This document shows, one piece after another, positions 1 to 9,387 of a stretch of DNA of 64,000 bases (within the stretch, counting starts at the first letter, position 1; each line of letters begins with the position of its first letter). The translations under genes were made by a program, and so were the position numbers. Under the pieces are notes generated by a model that saw only the letters and a list, made by a program, of their open reading frames with translations, searched no databases and was not told the DNA's origin. Location: the NCBI GenBank assembly GCA_020634435.1, contig JACKBS010000014.1, positions 1 to 64,000 of the forward strand, written 5' to 3'. The DNA is from Ardenticatenaceae bacterium. GTDB taxonomy: Bacteria; Chloroflexota; Anaerolineae; Promineifilales; Promineifilaceae.

Positions 1-3000
1 TACATTTGGCAAACATTGTTGGCGGTGCCTGAAATCAGCATCCATGATAATTTCTTTGAGTTAGGTGGGCACTCTTTGTTGGCAACGCAGCTCATTTCGC
101 AGGTTCAGCGCCGATTTAAGGTGAAACTGCCTTTACGTGAAATCTTTGAACAAGGCAGCATTGCCGAACTAGCCAAGCTAATAGAAACAACCCGGGCTCG
201 AACTGAAACGGCCGTTATCCCCCTGGCAGACACGTCTACTTTGATACCCGTTTCTTTTGCCCAGCAGCGGCTGTTGGTGCTGGATCAGCTGGACCCCAAC
301 CAATCCACCTACAACATTCCGTTGGCCTTCCAAGTTGATGGCAAGCTAAATGAAACGGCCTTGCAAACGGCCGTAGACACCCTCTACCAGCGCCACGGTT
401 CCTTACGCACGACATTCTTCTACGGCAATGATGGCCAGGCTTACCAGCAAATCGCTGAAGCCGAACATCTACCCATCAGCACCGTTGATTTTGCAAATTC
501 GCCTGAAGACAAACGTGAACAAGAGGCGATGGCCTGGCTGCAAGCAGAAGCGCAACGGCCGTTTAATCTCAACACCGGCCCACTTATTCGAGTTTCCCAT
601 CTACGCCTGGACGACGCCCACCATCTGCTACTGATCGTCATGCACCACATCATCACCGATGGCTGGTCGATGAACATCTTCGTGCGCGAATTTATGCAGC
701 TGTATGCTGCCCTGGTGCAAGATCGCCCAGCCATCCTGCCGGCAATGCCCATCCAGTACGCCGACTTTGCCGCCTGGCAGCACAAATGGTTACAAGGTGA
801 AGTGCTGGAGCAGCAGCTAGCCTATTGGCAAAATCATCTGGCCGATGCGCCCACAGTGCTCAACCTGCCGACGGACCTGCCACGTCCTAAGCTGCAAAGC
901 ACCAGCGGCAACAATTTCATCAAGCTGCTCTCGCCAGAATTAACGGCCGCTTTATCGGACCTTAGCCACGCGCAGAACAGCACTCTGTTTATGACCCTGT
1001 TTGCGGCCTACAACCTGCTGCTCTACCGCTACAGCAACCAGGATGACATCGTGGTGGGCACACCCATTGCCAACCGCAACCAACCAGGCATTGAAGGGCT
1101 CATTGGCTTCTTTGTTAACATGCTGCCCCTGCGCACCAAAATTGGCGAACAGGTAGATTTCACGACATTGTTGGCCCAAGTGCGGCAAACTGTTCTGGAA
1201 GCACATAACCACCAGGACATTCCTTTCGAGCAGGTGGTTAGCGTCTTGCAGCCCGCCCGCGACACCAGCTACTCGCCTGTTTTCCAGGTCTCGTTTACGC
1301 TGCAAAACAGTGAAAACACGGACTTTCCGCCGCTAGCAGGGCTCAGACTAAAACGGCTGAGTACAGAAAGCCACACCGCTAAATACGACCTCACGCTAGC
1401 CATAGCCGAAACAAACGAGGGTTTGCTGTGCACGTGGGAGTACGGCACGGGCCTGTTCTTGCGCGACACCATCGAGCGCATGCACACGCACTTCGAAACG
1501 CTGCTGCACAGCATCATCGCCATGCCAGAGCAGCCCGTGCAGCAGCTGCCACTCCTGCCCGAAGCCGAAAAGCAGATGATGCTGCATGCCTGGCAAGGGG
1601 CTATTGATGACTCCATCCCGCAAATCTGCCTCCTTGAGCAGTTTGAGCAATGGGTAGTGGTGCAGCCAGAGGTTACGGCCGTTTCTGACCAACACCAAAC
1701 GCTTACCTATCACCAGCTCAACCAGCGGGCAAACCAGCTGGCTCGTTTGTTCGTGCAGCAAGGTGTCCAACCAGGTAGCGCCGTTGGCATTCATATGGCC
1801 GCCAGCGTCCCGGCCATCGTCACCATCATGGCTTGCCACAAGGCACGGGCAGCTTATGTGCCCTTCGACCCGGCTTACCCCACCCAGCGCCTTCAGTTTA
1901 TGCTCGACGATACGGCCGCTCCGGTGGTCATCACGGATTCGTCGCTGGACCATTTAGAGACGGGTGCTTGTGCTGTCTGGCATTGGGCGGCGCTGCAACG
2001 GCGCATGGACGAGCAGCCTGACGGGAATCTGGGTCTGGACTACAACCCCAATCACCCCGCCTACATCATCTACACCTCTGGCTCGACGGGCCAGCCCAAG
2101 GGGGTGGTCTGTGGCCACACGGGGGTGTTTAACATGCAGCGGTCGTTTGACCAGTGGGGGGAGATGCCCGCGCAGGCGGTCTACTCGCTTTGGACCAGTC
2201 TCAACTTCGACGCTTCGGTTTATGAAATCTTCCCGGCGTTTATCACCGGTGGGTCGTTGGCTATTGTGCCGCTGGACATCCGCGCCGATGCGCCGCGTCT
2301 GTTCACCTGGCTGGCGGAGCAGAAGATTCAGCACAGTTATTTGCCGCCATTTATGGTGGAGCCGCTCTACAAGTGGGTGCAGCAGCATGAGCATAATCTA
2401 GGGCTGCTGCGCCTGATGGTGGGGGTGGAACCGCTGGCGGAAATGCTGCTGGCGGAGATTCAGCGCCGGGTGCCGGGGCTGACGCTCATCAATGCCTACG
2501 GCCCGACGGAGGCGACGGTTTGTTCGACCCACTACCGGGTGCCTATCGACAGCACGCGCCTAGGCAATGCGCCGATTGGCAAAGCGCTGCTCAACTTCCA
2601 GGTTTATCTGTTGGATGGGGAGATGCAGCCGGTGCCCATTGGGGTGGCGGGGGAACTGTATGTAGGCGGGATTGGTCTGGCACAGGGGTATCTGAACCGG
2701 CCAGAGCTTACCGCCGAGCGGTTTGTCTCCGACCCATTCTCTGATGACCCGGAGACACGCCTGTACCGCACGGGGGATTTGGCCCGCTATCTGCCCGATG
2801 GCAATATCATGTTTATTGGCCGGACGGACTTCCAGCTGAAGGTGCGCGGTTTCCGCATTGAGCTGGGTGAGATTGAGACGCATCTGCTGGCGCAGCCGGG
2901 GGTGGCCGCGGCGGTGGTGATGCCGCATACGGCCGCTGATGGTCTCATCAGTTTGGTGGCGTACTACACTATCGCCCCCGATGCCGACCCGGTGCCAGAC

Positions 3001-6000
3001 CCGCAGACGCTGCGGGATGCCTTGCACAATGCGCTGCCCAACTACATGGTGCCTTCGATCTGGATGCCGCTGGACAAGATGCCGCGCACGCCCAATGACA
3101 AGATTGACCGCAAGGCGCTGCCCGCCCCAGACCTGGATGAGATGGCCCGCTCGACGGCTTATGCGCCGCCTACCTCGCCCCTGGAAAAGCAGTTGGTGGC
3201 GCTGTGGCAGGATCTGCTCCAGGTGGAGCAAGTGGGCATCCATGACAATTTCTTTGAAATGGGTGGCCATTCCCTCCTGGCCATGCAAATGATCTCGGCA
3301 CTCCGGCAGCAGCTGGACAAAGAAATTCCGCTGCGCCTGCTGTTTGATGCACCAACGATTGCCGAGCTTGCGCATGATCTGCACCGGCTGGACGATTTGG
3401 AAGTGATGGAGCGTATTCCGCTACGGCCGTTTACCGACCAACTTCCTCTCTCCTTTGCTCAACAGCGGCTTTGGTTCCTGGAGCAGCTCAATGCTCAGGC
3501 CAATCCCAGCTACAACGTCCCTATCCATCTGGCTGTTGCCGGGCCGCTAGACATTGAGGCGCTGTCTTACAGCTTTAACCAGCTGCTGGAACGTCACGAA
3601 AGTTTGCGGACGCGCTACTTCCTCGGTGAAGACGAGATACCATACCAGGAAATTGAGCCGTATACGGCCGTTTCCCTCCCCTTCACCGATCTGTCACAGC
3701 TACCTGATGCCGAAAAGCAGTCCCAGGCAGAGCAATACCGGCTAGAAAATGCCACCGCTCTCTTTGATTTGCAAAGCGGTCCCCTCTACCGCATTCACGT
3801 CGTTCGTCTAGCACCTGATTCTCACCAGCTGCTTTTCACCATCCACCACATCGCTTTTGATGCCTGGTCCACAAACTTGTTCCTGCGCGAAATTGTGGCT
3901 CACTACATCCACAAAACAACCGGGCAGCCAGTGTCTTTGCCCGAACTAGCCGTGCAGTACGCTGATTTTGCTCTCTGGCAGCAGGCACGCCTGACGCCAG
4001 AAGTCATGGCAGAACAGTTAGCTTTCTGGCGTGACCATCTAGCCCATGCACCCGCTTCTCTGGCTCTGCCTGTAGATAAAACGCGGCCACAATGGCAAAC
4101 GTTTAACGGCGAAATTTACGAATTCGCTTTGCCAACTGCCCTGGCAAAGCAGGTCAAGCAGTGGACCCAAACCAACCAGGCAACCCTGTTTATGGCACTG
4201 CTGACGGCTTTTTACGGTCTGCTCTATCGCTACTCCAACCAGGACGACATTGTGGTGGGCACACCCATTGCCAACCGGGAACATCCTGATCTGAAAAATG
4301 TGATCGGCTTTTTCTTGAACACGCTGGCGCTGCGGGCTAATCTGGATGAAAACATGACCTGGCGCGACTTGCTTCAACAAACGCGCCAGACAATGGTAGA
4401 CGCTCACGACTATCAGGAATACCCATTCGAAAATCTTGTTCAAGCTTTGCTGCCAGATCGCGATCCGAGCCGTCATCCACTCTTCCAGGTAATGTTTGTG
4501 CTGCAAAACCAGGGTGACGCAGGCCAGCTGCCCACCAATCTACCTATCCAGCTAACGCCGATTAGTGAAGGCACGCACACGGCCAAGTTTGATTTGCTGC
4601 TAGATATGCAAGAAACGGCCGTTGGCTTCACCGCTCACTTTGAGTACAACACCGACCTTTTCTACCCCGAAACCATCGCCCGGATGGCCGAACATTTCCA
4701 ACAGATGGTCACCGCTATGGTGAGCAACCCGAACCAGCCAATCACGCAGGCTCAGATGCTTACCGCAGAGGAACAGGCCCAGATTGACGCCTGGAACGAT
4801 ACGGCCGTTCCCATCGACCCCAACGAACTGGTTCACCACCGCTTTGAGCAGCAGGCCGATGCCACCCCCGATGCTGTGGCGGTACTCTTTGGCGACCAGC
4901 AGCTAACCTATGCCGAACTGGACGCCAGAGCCAACCAACTGGCGCACTTCTTGCAGGCCAACGGCGTGCAGCCCAACGACCAGGTGGGCATCATGATTCC
5001 GCGCTCGGTGGAGATGGTAACGGCCGTTTTGGCCATCCTCAAAGCAGGGGCGGGCTACGTGCCGCTGGACCCCGACTATCCGCCCGACCGCATCGAGCTA
5101 ATGATGGACCACGCCGACGTGCGTCTGCTGCTGACCCATTCCAGCCTTGATCAGAGCGAGGTGGGGCGCAGCCGGTTCAACGTAGATGCGCTCGATTTGT
5201 CGGACTTTAGTGAAGAGCGGGTAACGGCCGTTATCGACCCCGAATCCACCGTCTACGTCATCTTCACTTCTGGTTCGACAGGCACGCCCAAGGGTGTGGT
5301 GCTGCCGCACCGCGCCTTGAACAACATGCTGGCCTGGCAAAAGAAAGCCATGCGCCACCAGGGACCCACCCGCACGCTGCAATTCACCTCCCTCAGCTTC
5401 GATGTGCACTTCCAGGAGATGTTTAGCACCTGGCAAGCAGGCGGCACGCTCGTCCTCATCCCCGACGATGTGCGGCGCGATGGCGAACAGCTGCTGGCGT
5501 ACCTGCAAAAATATCGCGTCGAGCGGCTTTTCCTGCCCTTTGTGGCCCTTCACAATCTGGCTGAAGCAGCACAGTGGCTCAATTCGTACCCGGACACGCT
5601 GCAAGAAGTGATTACCGCCGGGGAAGCGCTGCAATCCACGCCACCCATCCGCGACTTTTTCAAGCGGCTGCCTGGCTGTGCCTTCCACAACCATTATGGT
5701 CCCAGCGAGAGCCACGTGATCACCGCCTACACGCTCGGCCCCGACCCCGATGAATGGCCAGCACTGCCACCCATCGGCACGGTCATCGACAACAACAAGA
5801 TTCATTTGCTAGATAGCAACATGCGCCCTGTACCGATTGGCGTACCCGGCGAGCTGTACATCGAAGGGCTCAATCTGGCCACCGGCTACATCAACCAGCC
5901 CGAGCTGACGGCGGAACGATTCATCTCGTTAACGGTAAAAAGCCGTTCACCGATTACCGTTTACCGCACGGGCGATTTGGCCCGCTACCTGCCCGATGGC

Positions 6001-7410
6001 AACATCCAATACCTGGGTCGCAATGACTTCCAGGTGAAGATTCGCGGCCATCGCGTGGAGCTGGGCGAGATTGAAACGGTGCTGAATCAGCATCCAGCGG
6101 TACAGCAGGCCGTGGTCCAGGCCCACAAACCGGATCAGGGTGCTCAGCAGTTGGTGGCTTACGTCATTGCGGCAGATGAAACGGCCGTTACCACCCTTCC
6201 GGCCATCCTCCGCGAAAAGCTACCCGTCTACATGGTGCCCGCTCACTTCATCCGGCTGGAGCAGTTCCCGCTAACGCCCAGCGGCAAGATCAACCGCCGT
6301 GCCCTGCCCGCGCCGGAGAACATGGAAATGGTGCGCGTGACGCCGTTTGTGGCTCCAGAAACACCACTGCAAAAACAGCTTGTGGAAATCTGGGAGCGCG
6401 TGCTCAACGTCTCGCCCGTGGGCATTCACGACAACTTCTTTGAGCTAGGCGGCCATTCTCTGCTGGCCATCCGGCTGGTGGCGGCAATGCAAAAGGCAAC
6501 GGCCGTAAAACTGCCCCTCCCCCGCCTCTTCCAGGAAGGCACCATTGCCGCCATTGCTCGCTACATGAGCGATCCAGACGCCCAAACTGCCCACAGCCCA
6601 GTTGTGCCACTGCGCCCCGGCAGCGCCGATCAGCCGCCGCTCGTCGTCATTCATCCTGGCAGTGGACAGGTGCTGCCTTACCTGGGTCTGGTGCAGGCAT
6701 TGCCGAAGGAGCAGCCAATTTACGGCCTGCAATCCATGGGGCTATTGCCGCACACACCGGCCCAAACCGATATCGCCAGCATGGCCGCCAGCTATCTGCA
6801 AGCGCTTGAGGCCGCCAATATTCCCCAGCCCTATCACCTGCTTGGCTGGTCGATGGGTGGTGTGGTAGCCATGGAAATGGCTCAGCAGTTGGCTGCTTCG
6901 GGGCAGGCAGTGGGTTCTCTCACGCTTATCGACACTTTTGCGCCATCGGGTGAGTATGACCAGCCTTCGGCCACGACGCTGCTGCAATGGTTTGCTCGTG
7001 ACACGGGCTATCTCTCACCCAAGAAGCGACCCAGCCTGCTGCCCGACAATGCCTCTGTGGCCGATCAGCTGCAACACCTGTGGCCGCAACTGCAAGCAGC
7101 GGGCAACCTGCCGGACGAGCTGACCTGGGACGAGTTTGAGCAACAGTTTGCCGTCTTCCAGGCGAACTATGCCGCCATGCAGACGTATGTGCCACGGCCG
7201 TTTACCCAACCTGTGCAACTCATCGTCTCTAAAAACAGCGCCAAAGGGCAAAAAGACAAATGGTTGGGCTGGCAAGATTGCCTGGAAAACGTTTCGGTAG
7301 ATGTCCTGCGCGGTAATCACTTTACGCTTTTGCAGGATGCCAAAACAATCAAGCAGATCGCCCAAACAGTAGTTGGCCAGCTAACCCAGCCAGTAGGCAC
7401 AAGGCAATGA
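1..7410 (+). CDS. Nonribosomal peptide synthetase, C-terminal part (T-C-A-T-C-A-T-TE), 5' end outside window
   Basis: The frame is open from base 1, so the gene starts upstream of the window. Domains in order, with motif positions: carrier domain LGGHSL (61-78); condensation HHIITDG (about 643-663); adenylation SGSTGQPKG (about 2077-2103) with NAYGPTE; carrier MGGHSL (3259-3276); condensation HHIAFDA (about 3844-3864), where the usual Gly of HHxxxDG is Ala; adenylation SGSTGTPKG (about 5269-5295); carrier LGGHSL (6445-6462); thioesterase GWSMGG (6844-6861) with a late GNHF His. This is a terminal synthetase with two full extension modules and release. Reading the specificity pocket by eye against GrsA, the second A domain gives roughly D-V-Q-F-I-A-H-V-I-K, close to proline codes. 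The first gives D-A-Y-Y-M-G-A-V-C-K, which I cannot assign. The stop overlaps the next gene's ATG (ATGA). Confidence 0.97.
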   Translation, partial: YIWQTLLAVPEISIHDNFFELGGHSLLATQLISQVQRRFKVKLPLREIFEQGSIAELAKLIETTRARTETAVIPLADTSTLIPVSFAQQRLLVLDQLDPNQSTYNIPLAFQVDGKLNETALQTAVDTLYQRHGSLRTTFFYGNDGQAYQQIAEAEHLPISTVDFANSPEDKREQEAMAWLQAEAQRPFNLNTGPLIRVSHLRLDDAHHLLLIVMHHIITDGWSMNIFVREFMQLYAALVQDRPAILPAMPIQYADFAAWQHKWLQGEVLEQQLAYWQNHLADAPTVLNLPTDLPRPKLQSTSGNNFIKLLSPELTAALSDLSHAQNSTLFMTLFAAYNLLLYRYSNQDDIVVGTPIANRNQPGIEGLIGFFVNMLPLRTKIGEQVDFTTLLAQVRQTVLEAHNHQDIPFEQVVSVLQPARDTSYSPVFQVSFTLQNSENTDFPPLAGLRLKRLSTESHTAKYDLTLAIAETNEGLLCTWEYGTGLFLRDTIERMHTHFETLLHSIIAMPEQPVQQLPLLPEAEKQMMLHAWQGAIDDSIPQICLLEQFEQWVVVQPEVTAVSDQHQTLTYHQLNQRANQLARLFVQQGVQPGSAVGIHMAASVPAIVTIMACHKARAAYVPFDPAYPTQRLQFMLDDTAAPVVITDSSLDHLETGACAVWHWAALQRRMDEQPDGNLGLDYNPNHPAYIIYTSGSTGQPKGVVCGHTGVFNMQRSFDQWGEMPAQAVYSLWTSLNFDASVYEIFPAFITGGSLAIVPLDIRADAPRLFTWLAEQKIQHSYLPPFMVEPLYKWVQQHEHNLGLLRLMVGVEPLAEMLLAEIQRRVPGLTLINAYGPTEATVCSTHYRVPIDSTRLGNAPIGKALLNFQVYLLDGEMQPVPIGVAGELYVGGIGLAQGYLNRPELTAERFVSDPFSDDPETRLYRTGDLARYLPDGNIMFIGRTDFQLKVRGFRIELGEIETHLLAQPGVAAAVVMPHTAADGLISLVAYYTIAPDADPVPDPQTLRDALHNALPNYMVPSIWMPLDKMPRTPNDKIDRKALPAPDLDEMARSTAYAPPTSPLEKQLVALWQDLLQVEQVGIHDNFFEMGGHSLLAMQMISALRQQLDKEIPLRLLFDAPTIAELAHDLHRLDDLEVMERIPLRPFTDQLPLSFAQQRLWFLEQLNAQANPSYNVPIHLAVAGPLDIEALSYSFNQLLERHESLRTRYFLGEDEIPYQEIEPYTAVSLPFTDLSQLPDAEKQSQAEQYRLENATALFDLQSGPLYRIHVVRLAPDSHQLLFTIHHIAFDAWSTNLFLREIVAHYIHKTTGQPVSLPELAVQYADFALWQQARLTPEVMAEQLAFWRDHLAHAPASLALPVDKTRPQWQTFNGEIYEFALPTALAKQVKQWTQTNQATLFMALLTAFYGLLYRYSNQDDIVVGTPIANREHPDLKNVIGFFLNTLALRANLDENMTWRDLLQQTRQTMVDAHDYQEYPFENLVQALLPDRDPSRHPLFQVMFVLQNQGDAGQLPTNLPIQLTPISEGTHTAKFDLLLDMQETAVGFTAHFEYNTDLFYPETIARMAEHFQQMVTAMVSNPNQPITQAQMLTAEEQAQIDAWNDTAVPIDPNELVHHRFEQQADATPDAVAVLFGDQQLTYAELDARANQLAHFLQANGVQPNDQVGIMIPRSVEMVTAVLAILKAGAGYVPLDPDYPPDRIELMMDHADVRLLLTHSSLDQSEVGRSRFNVDALDLSDFSEERVTAVIDPESTVYVIFTSGSTGTPKGVVLPHRALNNMLAWQKKAMRHQGPTRTLQFTSLSFDVHFQEMFSTWQAGGTLVLIPDDVRRDGEQLLAYLQKYRVERLFLPFVALHNLAEAAQWLNSYPDTLQEVITAGEALQSTPPIRDFFKRLPGCAFHNHYGPSESHVITAYTLGPDPDEWPALPPIGTVIDNNKIHLLDSNMRPVPIGVPGELYIEGLNLATGYINQPELTAERFISLTVKSRSPITVYRTGDLARYLPDGNIQYLGRNDFQVKIRGHRVELGEIETVLNQHPAVQQAVVQAHKPDQGAQQLVAYVIAADETAVTTLPAILREKLPVYMVPAHFIRLEQFPLTPSGKINRRALPAPENMEMVRVTPFVAPETPLQKQLVEIWERVLNVSPVGIHDNFFELGGHSLLAIRLVAAMQKATAVKLPLPRLFQEGTIAAIARYMSDPDAQTAHSPVVPLRPGSADQPPLVVIHPGSGQVLPYLGLVQALPKEQPIYGLQSMGLLPHTPAQTDIASMAASYLQALEAANIPQPYHLLGWSMGGVVAMEMAQQLAASGQAVGSLTLIDTFAPSGEYDQPSATTLLQWFARDTGYLSPKKRPSLLPDNASVADQLQHLWPQLQAAGNLPDELTWDEFEQQFAVFQANYAAMQTYVPRPFTQPVQLIVSKNSAKGQKDKWLGWQDCLENVSVDVLRGNHFTLLQDAKTIKQIAQTVVGQLTQPVGTRQ
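5931..5968 (+). repeat. Short inverted repeat of the ACCGTTTACCG type inside the NRPS A domain
   Basis: AACGGTAAA at 5932-5940 is followed by CCGTTCACCG and then by GTTTACCG ending near 5966. It encodes SLTVKSRSPITVYR, where the first A domain has SDPFSDDPETRLYR just before the TGDLARY motif. It closely resembles the ACCGTTTACCG-rich intergenic block at 58992-59058, so it looks like an intergenic repeat that replaced a surface loop in frame. Confidence 0.6.
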
Positions 7411-8204
7411 CCCTCATGAGCCACCGACCGACCACATCGTCCCCCACAACTCCCTGGCTGATGCCTTTTTCACGCGAGCAAAACGGCCGTATTCGTCTCT
7501 TCTTCTTTCCCCATGCCGGTGGTGGTGCGTCCACGTTTTTCCAGTGGAGCAAGCTGCTGCCGGAAGGGGTCACCAGCTACGCAGTGCAGCTGCCGGGTCG
7601 TGAGACCCGCCTGCGCGATACGCTGCACCGCCGGATCGATACCGTCGTCCAGTCGCTGGCCCAGGCGCTGCCACCGTTTTTGGAACGGCCGTATGTCTTC
7701 TGGGGGCACAGCATGGGCGCCCTGCTCAGCTATGAAGTCGCCCAGCGCCTACAACAATTGGGATTGCCATTGCCGCAGCGGCTCATTGTCTCCGGCATGA
7801 ATGCCCCCCATGTGCCTTACGCCGATCCGCACATCCACCACCTGCCCGAAGCAGAATTTGTGTCTGCGCTGGAAGATCTAAACGGCACCTCGCCCGCCGT
7901 CCTGCAAAACGCTGAACTGCGCAGCCTGGTCCTGCCCATGCTCCGCGCAGATTTTCAGATGGTAGAATCCTACGCCTACCAGGAAGCGTCCCCGCTCACC
8001 TGCCCCATCACCATCTTGGACGCCGTAGAAGACGAAAAAACAGATGAAGCCGGTTTGCAGGAGTGGCAAAAGCAAAGTACAGAACTGCTGGAACTGTTTA
8101 CCTTTTCTGGCAATCACTTCTTTTTGTATGATCATCAGCCTAAGCTGGTCAACACCCTTGGCAATCTGCTCATGCGCCAGATGCGCCAACAGAAAGGTAG
8201 TTAA
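7407..8204 (+). CDS. Type II thioesterase (GrsT/TycF-like alpha/beta hydrolase)
   Basis: 265 residues, the usual length for external editing thioesterases of NRPS clusters. These remove wrong or stalled acyl groups from carrier domains. Visible motifs are FFPHAGGGAS near the N terminus (oxyanion region), the nucleophile elbow GHSMGALLSYE, and the C-terminal catalytic His in GNHFFLYDH. The ATG at 7407 overlaps the NRPS stop codon in an ATGA junction, so translation is coupled and the partner is almost certainly the upstream synthetase. The next gene follows after 2 bases. Family assignment is firm; the editing role is inferred from family and position. Confidence 0.95.
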   Translation: MTLMSHRPTTSSPTTPWLMPFSREQNGRIRLFFFPHAGGGASTFFQWSKLLPEGVTSYAVQLPGRETRLRDTLHRRIDTVVQSLAQALPPFLERPYVFWGHSMGALLSYEVAQRLQQLGLPLPQRLIVSGMNAPHVPYADPHIHHLPEAEFVSALEDLNGTSPAVLQNAELRSLVLPMLRADFQMVESYAYQEASPLTCPITILDAVEDEKTDEAGLQEWQKQSTELLELFTFSGNHFFLYDHQPKLVNTLGNLLMRQMRQQKGS

Positions 8205-8206
8205 GT

Positions 8207-9337
8207 ATGCAATTTGAGTACACTTCCCAACAACGGGACAACCAACACCTGTACCGCCAATTTGCCCAACAAGAAGTTGCGCCCCTGGCTAACCATATCG
8301 ATGCGTCAGAGCAGTTTCCTCAGGAACTGGTCATCAAGATGGCTGATTTGGGCTTTCTGGGTGCGCTGGTGCCCGAAGCGTACGGCGGTCAGCCCTTAGA
8401 CTTGATTTCGTTCGGCTTGCTTAACGAGGAGCTGGGCAACGCCTGCTCATCCACGCGCAGCCTGATCACGGTGCACAGCATGGTGACGTTTGCCATGAAG
8501 CGCTGGGGCCGGGCCGCGCAGCAGGAGCAGTGGCTGCCGCTGCTGGCTCGCGGCGAAAAGATCGGCGCGTTTGCCTTGAGCGAACCCAACATTGGCAGCA
8601 ACGCAGGATACATTGAAACAACGGCCGTTCCTCAAGGTGATGGGTTTGTGGTAAACGGCCGTAAAAAATGGATCACCTTTGGCCAAATGGCCGATCTCTT
8701 CCTGCTGTTCGCCCGGCAAGATGGCAAAGCGGTTGCCCTGCTGGTAGAAAAAGAAACGCCGGGTCTTTCCATCCATCCCATCCACGGCATGATGGGCACC
8801 AAGGGGGCGATGCTGGCTGAATTGGAGCTCGACAACTGCTACGTTCCCGCCCAAAACATGCTGGCGGGGCCTGGATTTGGCATCATGGCCGTGGCGATGT
8901 CGGCGTTGGATATCGGCCGTTATTCGGTGGCCTGGGGCAGCGTGGGCATTGGCCAGGCCAGTTTGGAAGCCAGTCTGGCCTACACGCAAGCCCGCGAGCA
9001 GTTTGGCCAACCAATCAGCAAATTCCAGCTGATCCAGCAAATGATCACCAACATGGTCACGCACGTAAAAGCGGCACGTCTGCTCTGTCTACAGGCTGGT
9101 TACGCCCTGGAAAACCAGCAAGCCAACGCCACCAACGACATTCTCATCGCCAAATACTTTGCCTCTAAAACGGCCATGGAAGTGGCTACCGATGCCGTAC
9201 AAATTCATGGAGCCAACGGCTGTAGCAGCGACTACCCCGTACAGCGCTTCTTGCGGGACGCAAAAGTAATGGAAATCATCGAGGGCAGCCACCAAATGCA
9301 GCAAATTATGATTGCTAAAAACGCTTATCTTGCGTAA
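8207..9337 (+). CDS. Acyl-CoA dehydrogenase family flavoprotein in the NRPS operon
   Basis: 376 residues, a full-length ACAD with FALSEPNIGSNAG (FAD/substrate loop), KWITFGQMAD in the middle domain, QIHGANGCSSDYPVQR and, near the C terminus, IIEGSHQMQQ. The Glu there occupies the usual catalytic-base position. It starts 2 bases after the thioesterase stop, so it belongs to the same transcript. In NRPS clusters such proteins usually oxidise a carrier-bound acyl group. Prolyl-carrier dehydrogenases that make pyrrole-2-carboxyl are one subgroup, which is notable because the last A domain looks proline-like. An ordinary CoA-ester dehydrogenase cannot be excluded from sequence alone. Confidence 0.93.
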   Translation: MQFEYTSQQRDNQHLYRQFAQQEVAPLANHIDASEQFPQELVIKMADLGFLGALVPEAYGGQPLDLISFGLLNEELGNACSSTRSLITVHSMVTFAMKRWGRAAQQEQWLPLLARGEKIGAFALSEPNIGSNAGYIETTAVPQGDGFVVNGRKKWITFGQMADLFLLFARQDGKAVALLVEKETPGLSIHPIHGMMGTKGAMLAELELDNCYVPAQNMLAGPGFGIMAVAMSALDIGRYSVAWGSVGIGQASLEASLAYTQAREQFGQPISKFQLIQQMITNMVTHVKAARLLCLQAGYALENQQANATNDILIAKYFASKTAMEVATDAVQIHGANGCSSDYPVQRFLRDAKVMEIIEGSHQMQQIMIAKNAYLA

Positions 9338-9387
9338 AACGAGAAGAAAAACACACCCAAACAACAACTTTAATTAAGGAGAAGAAT

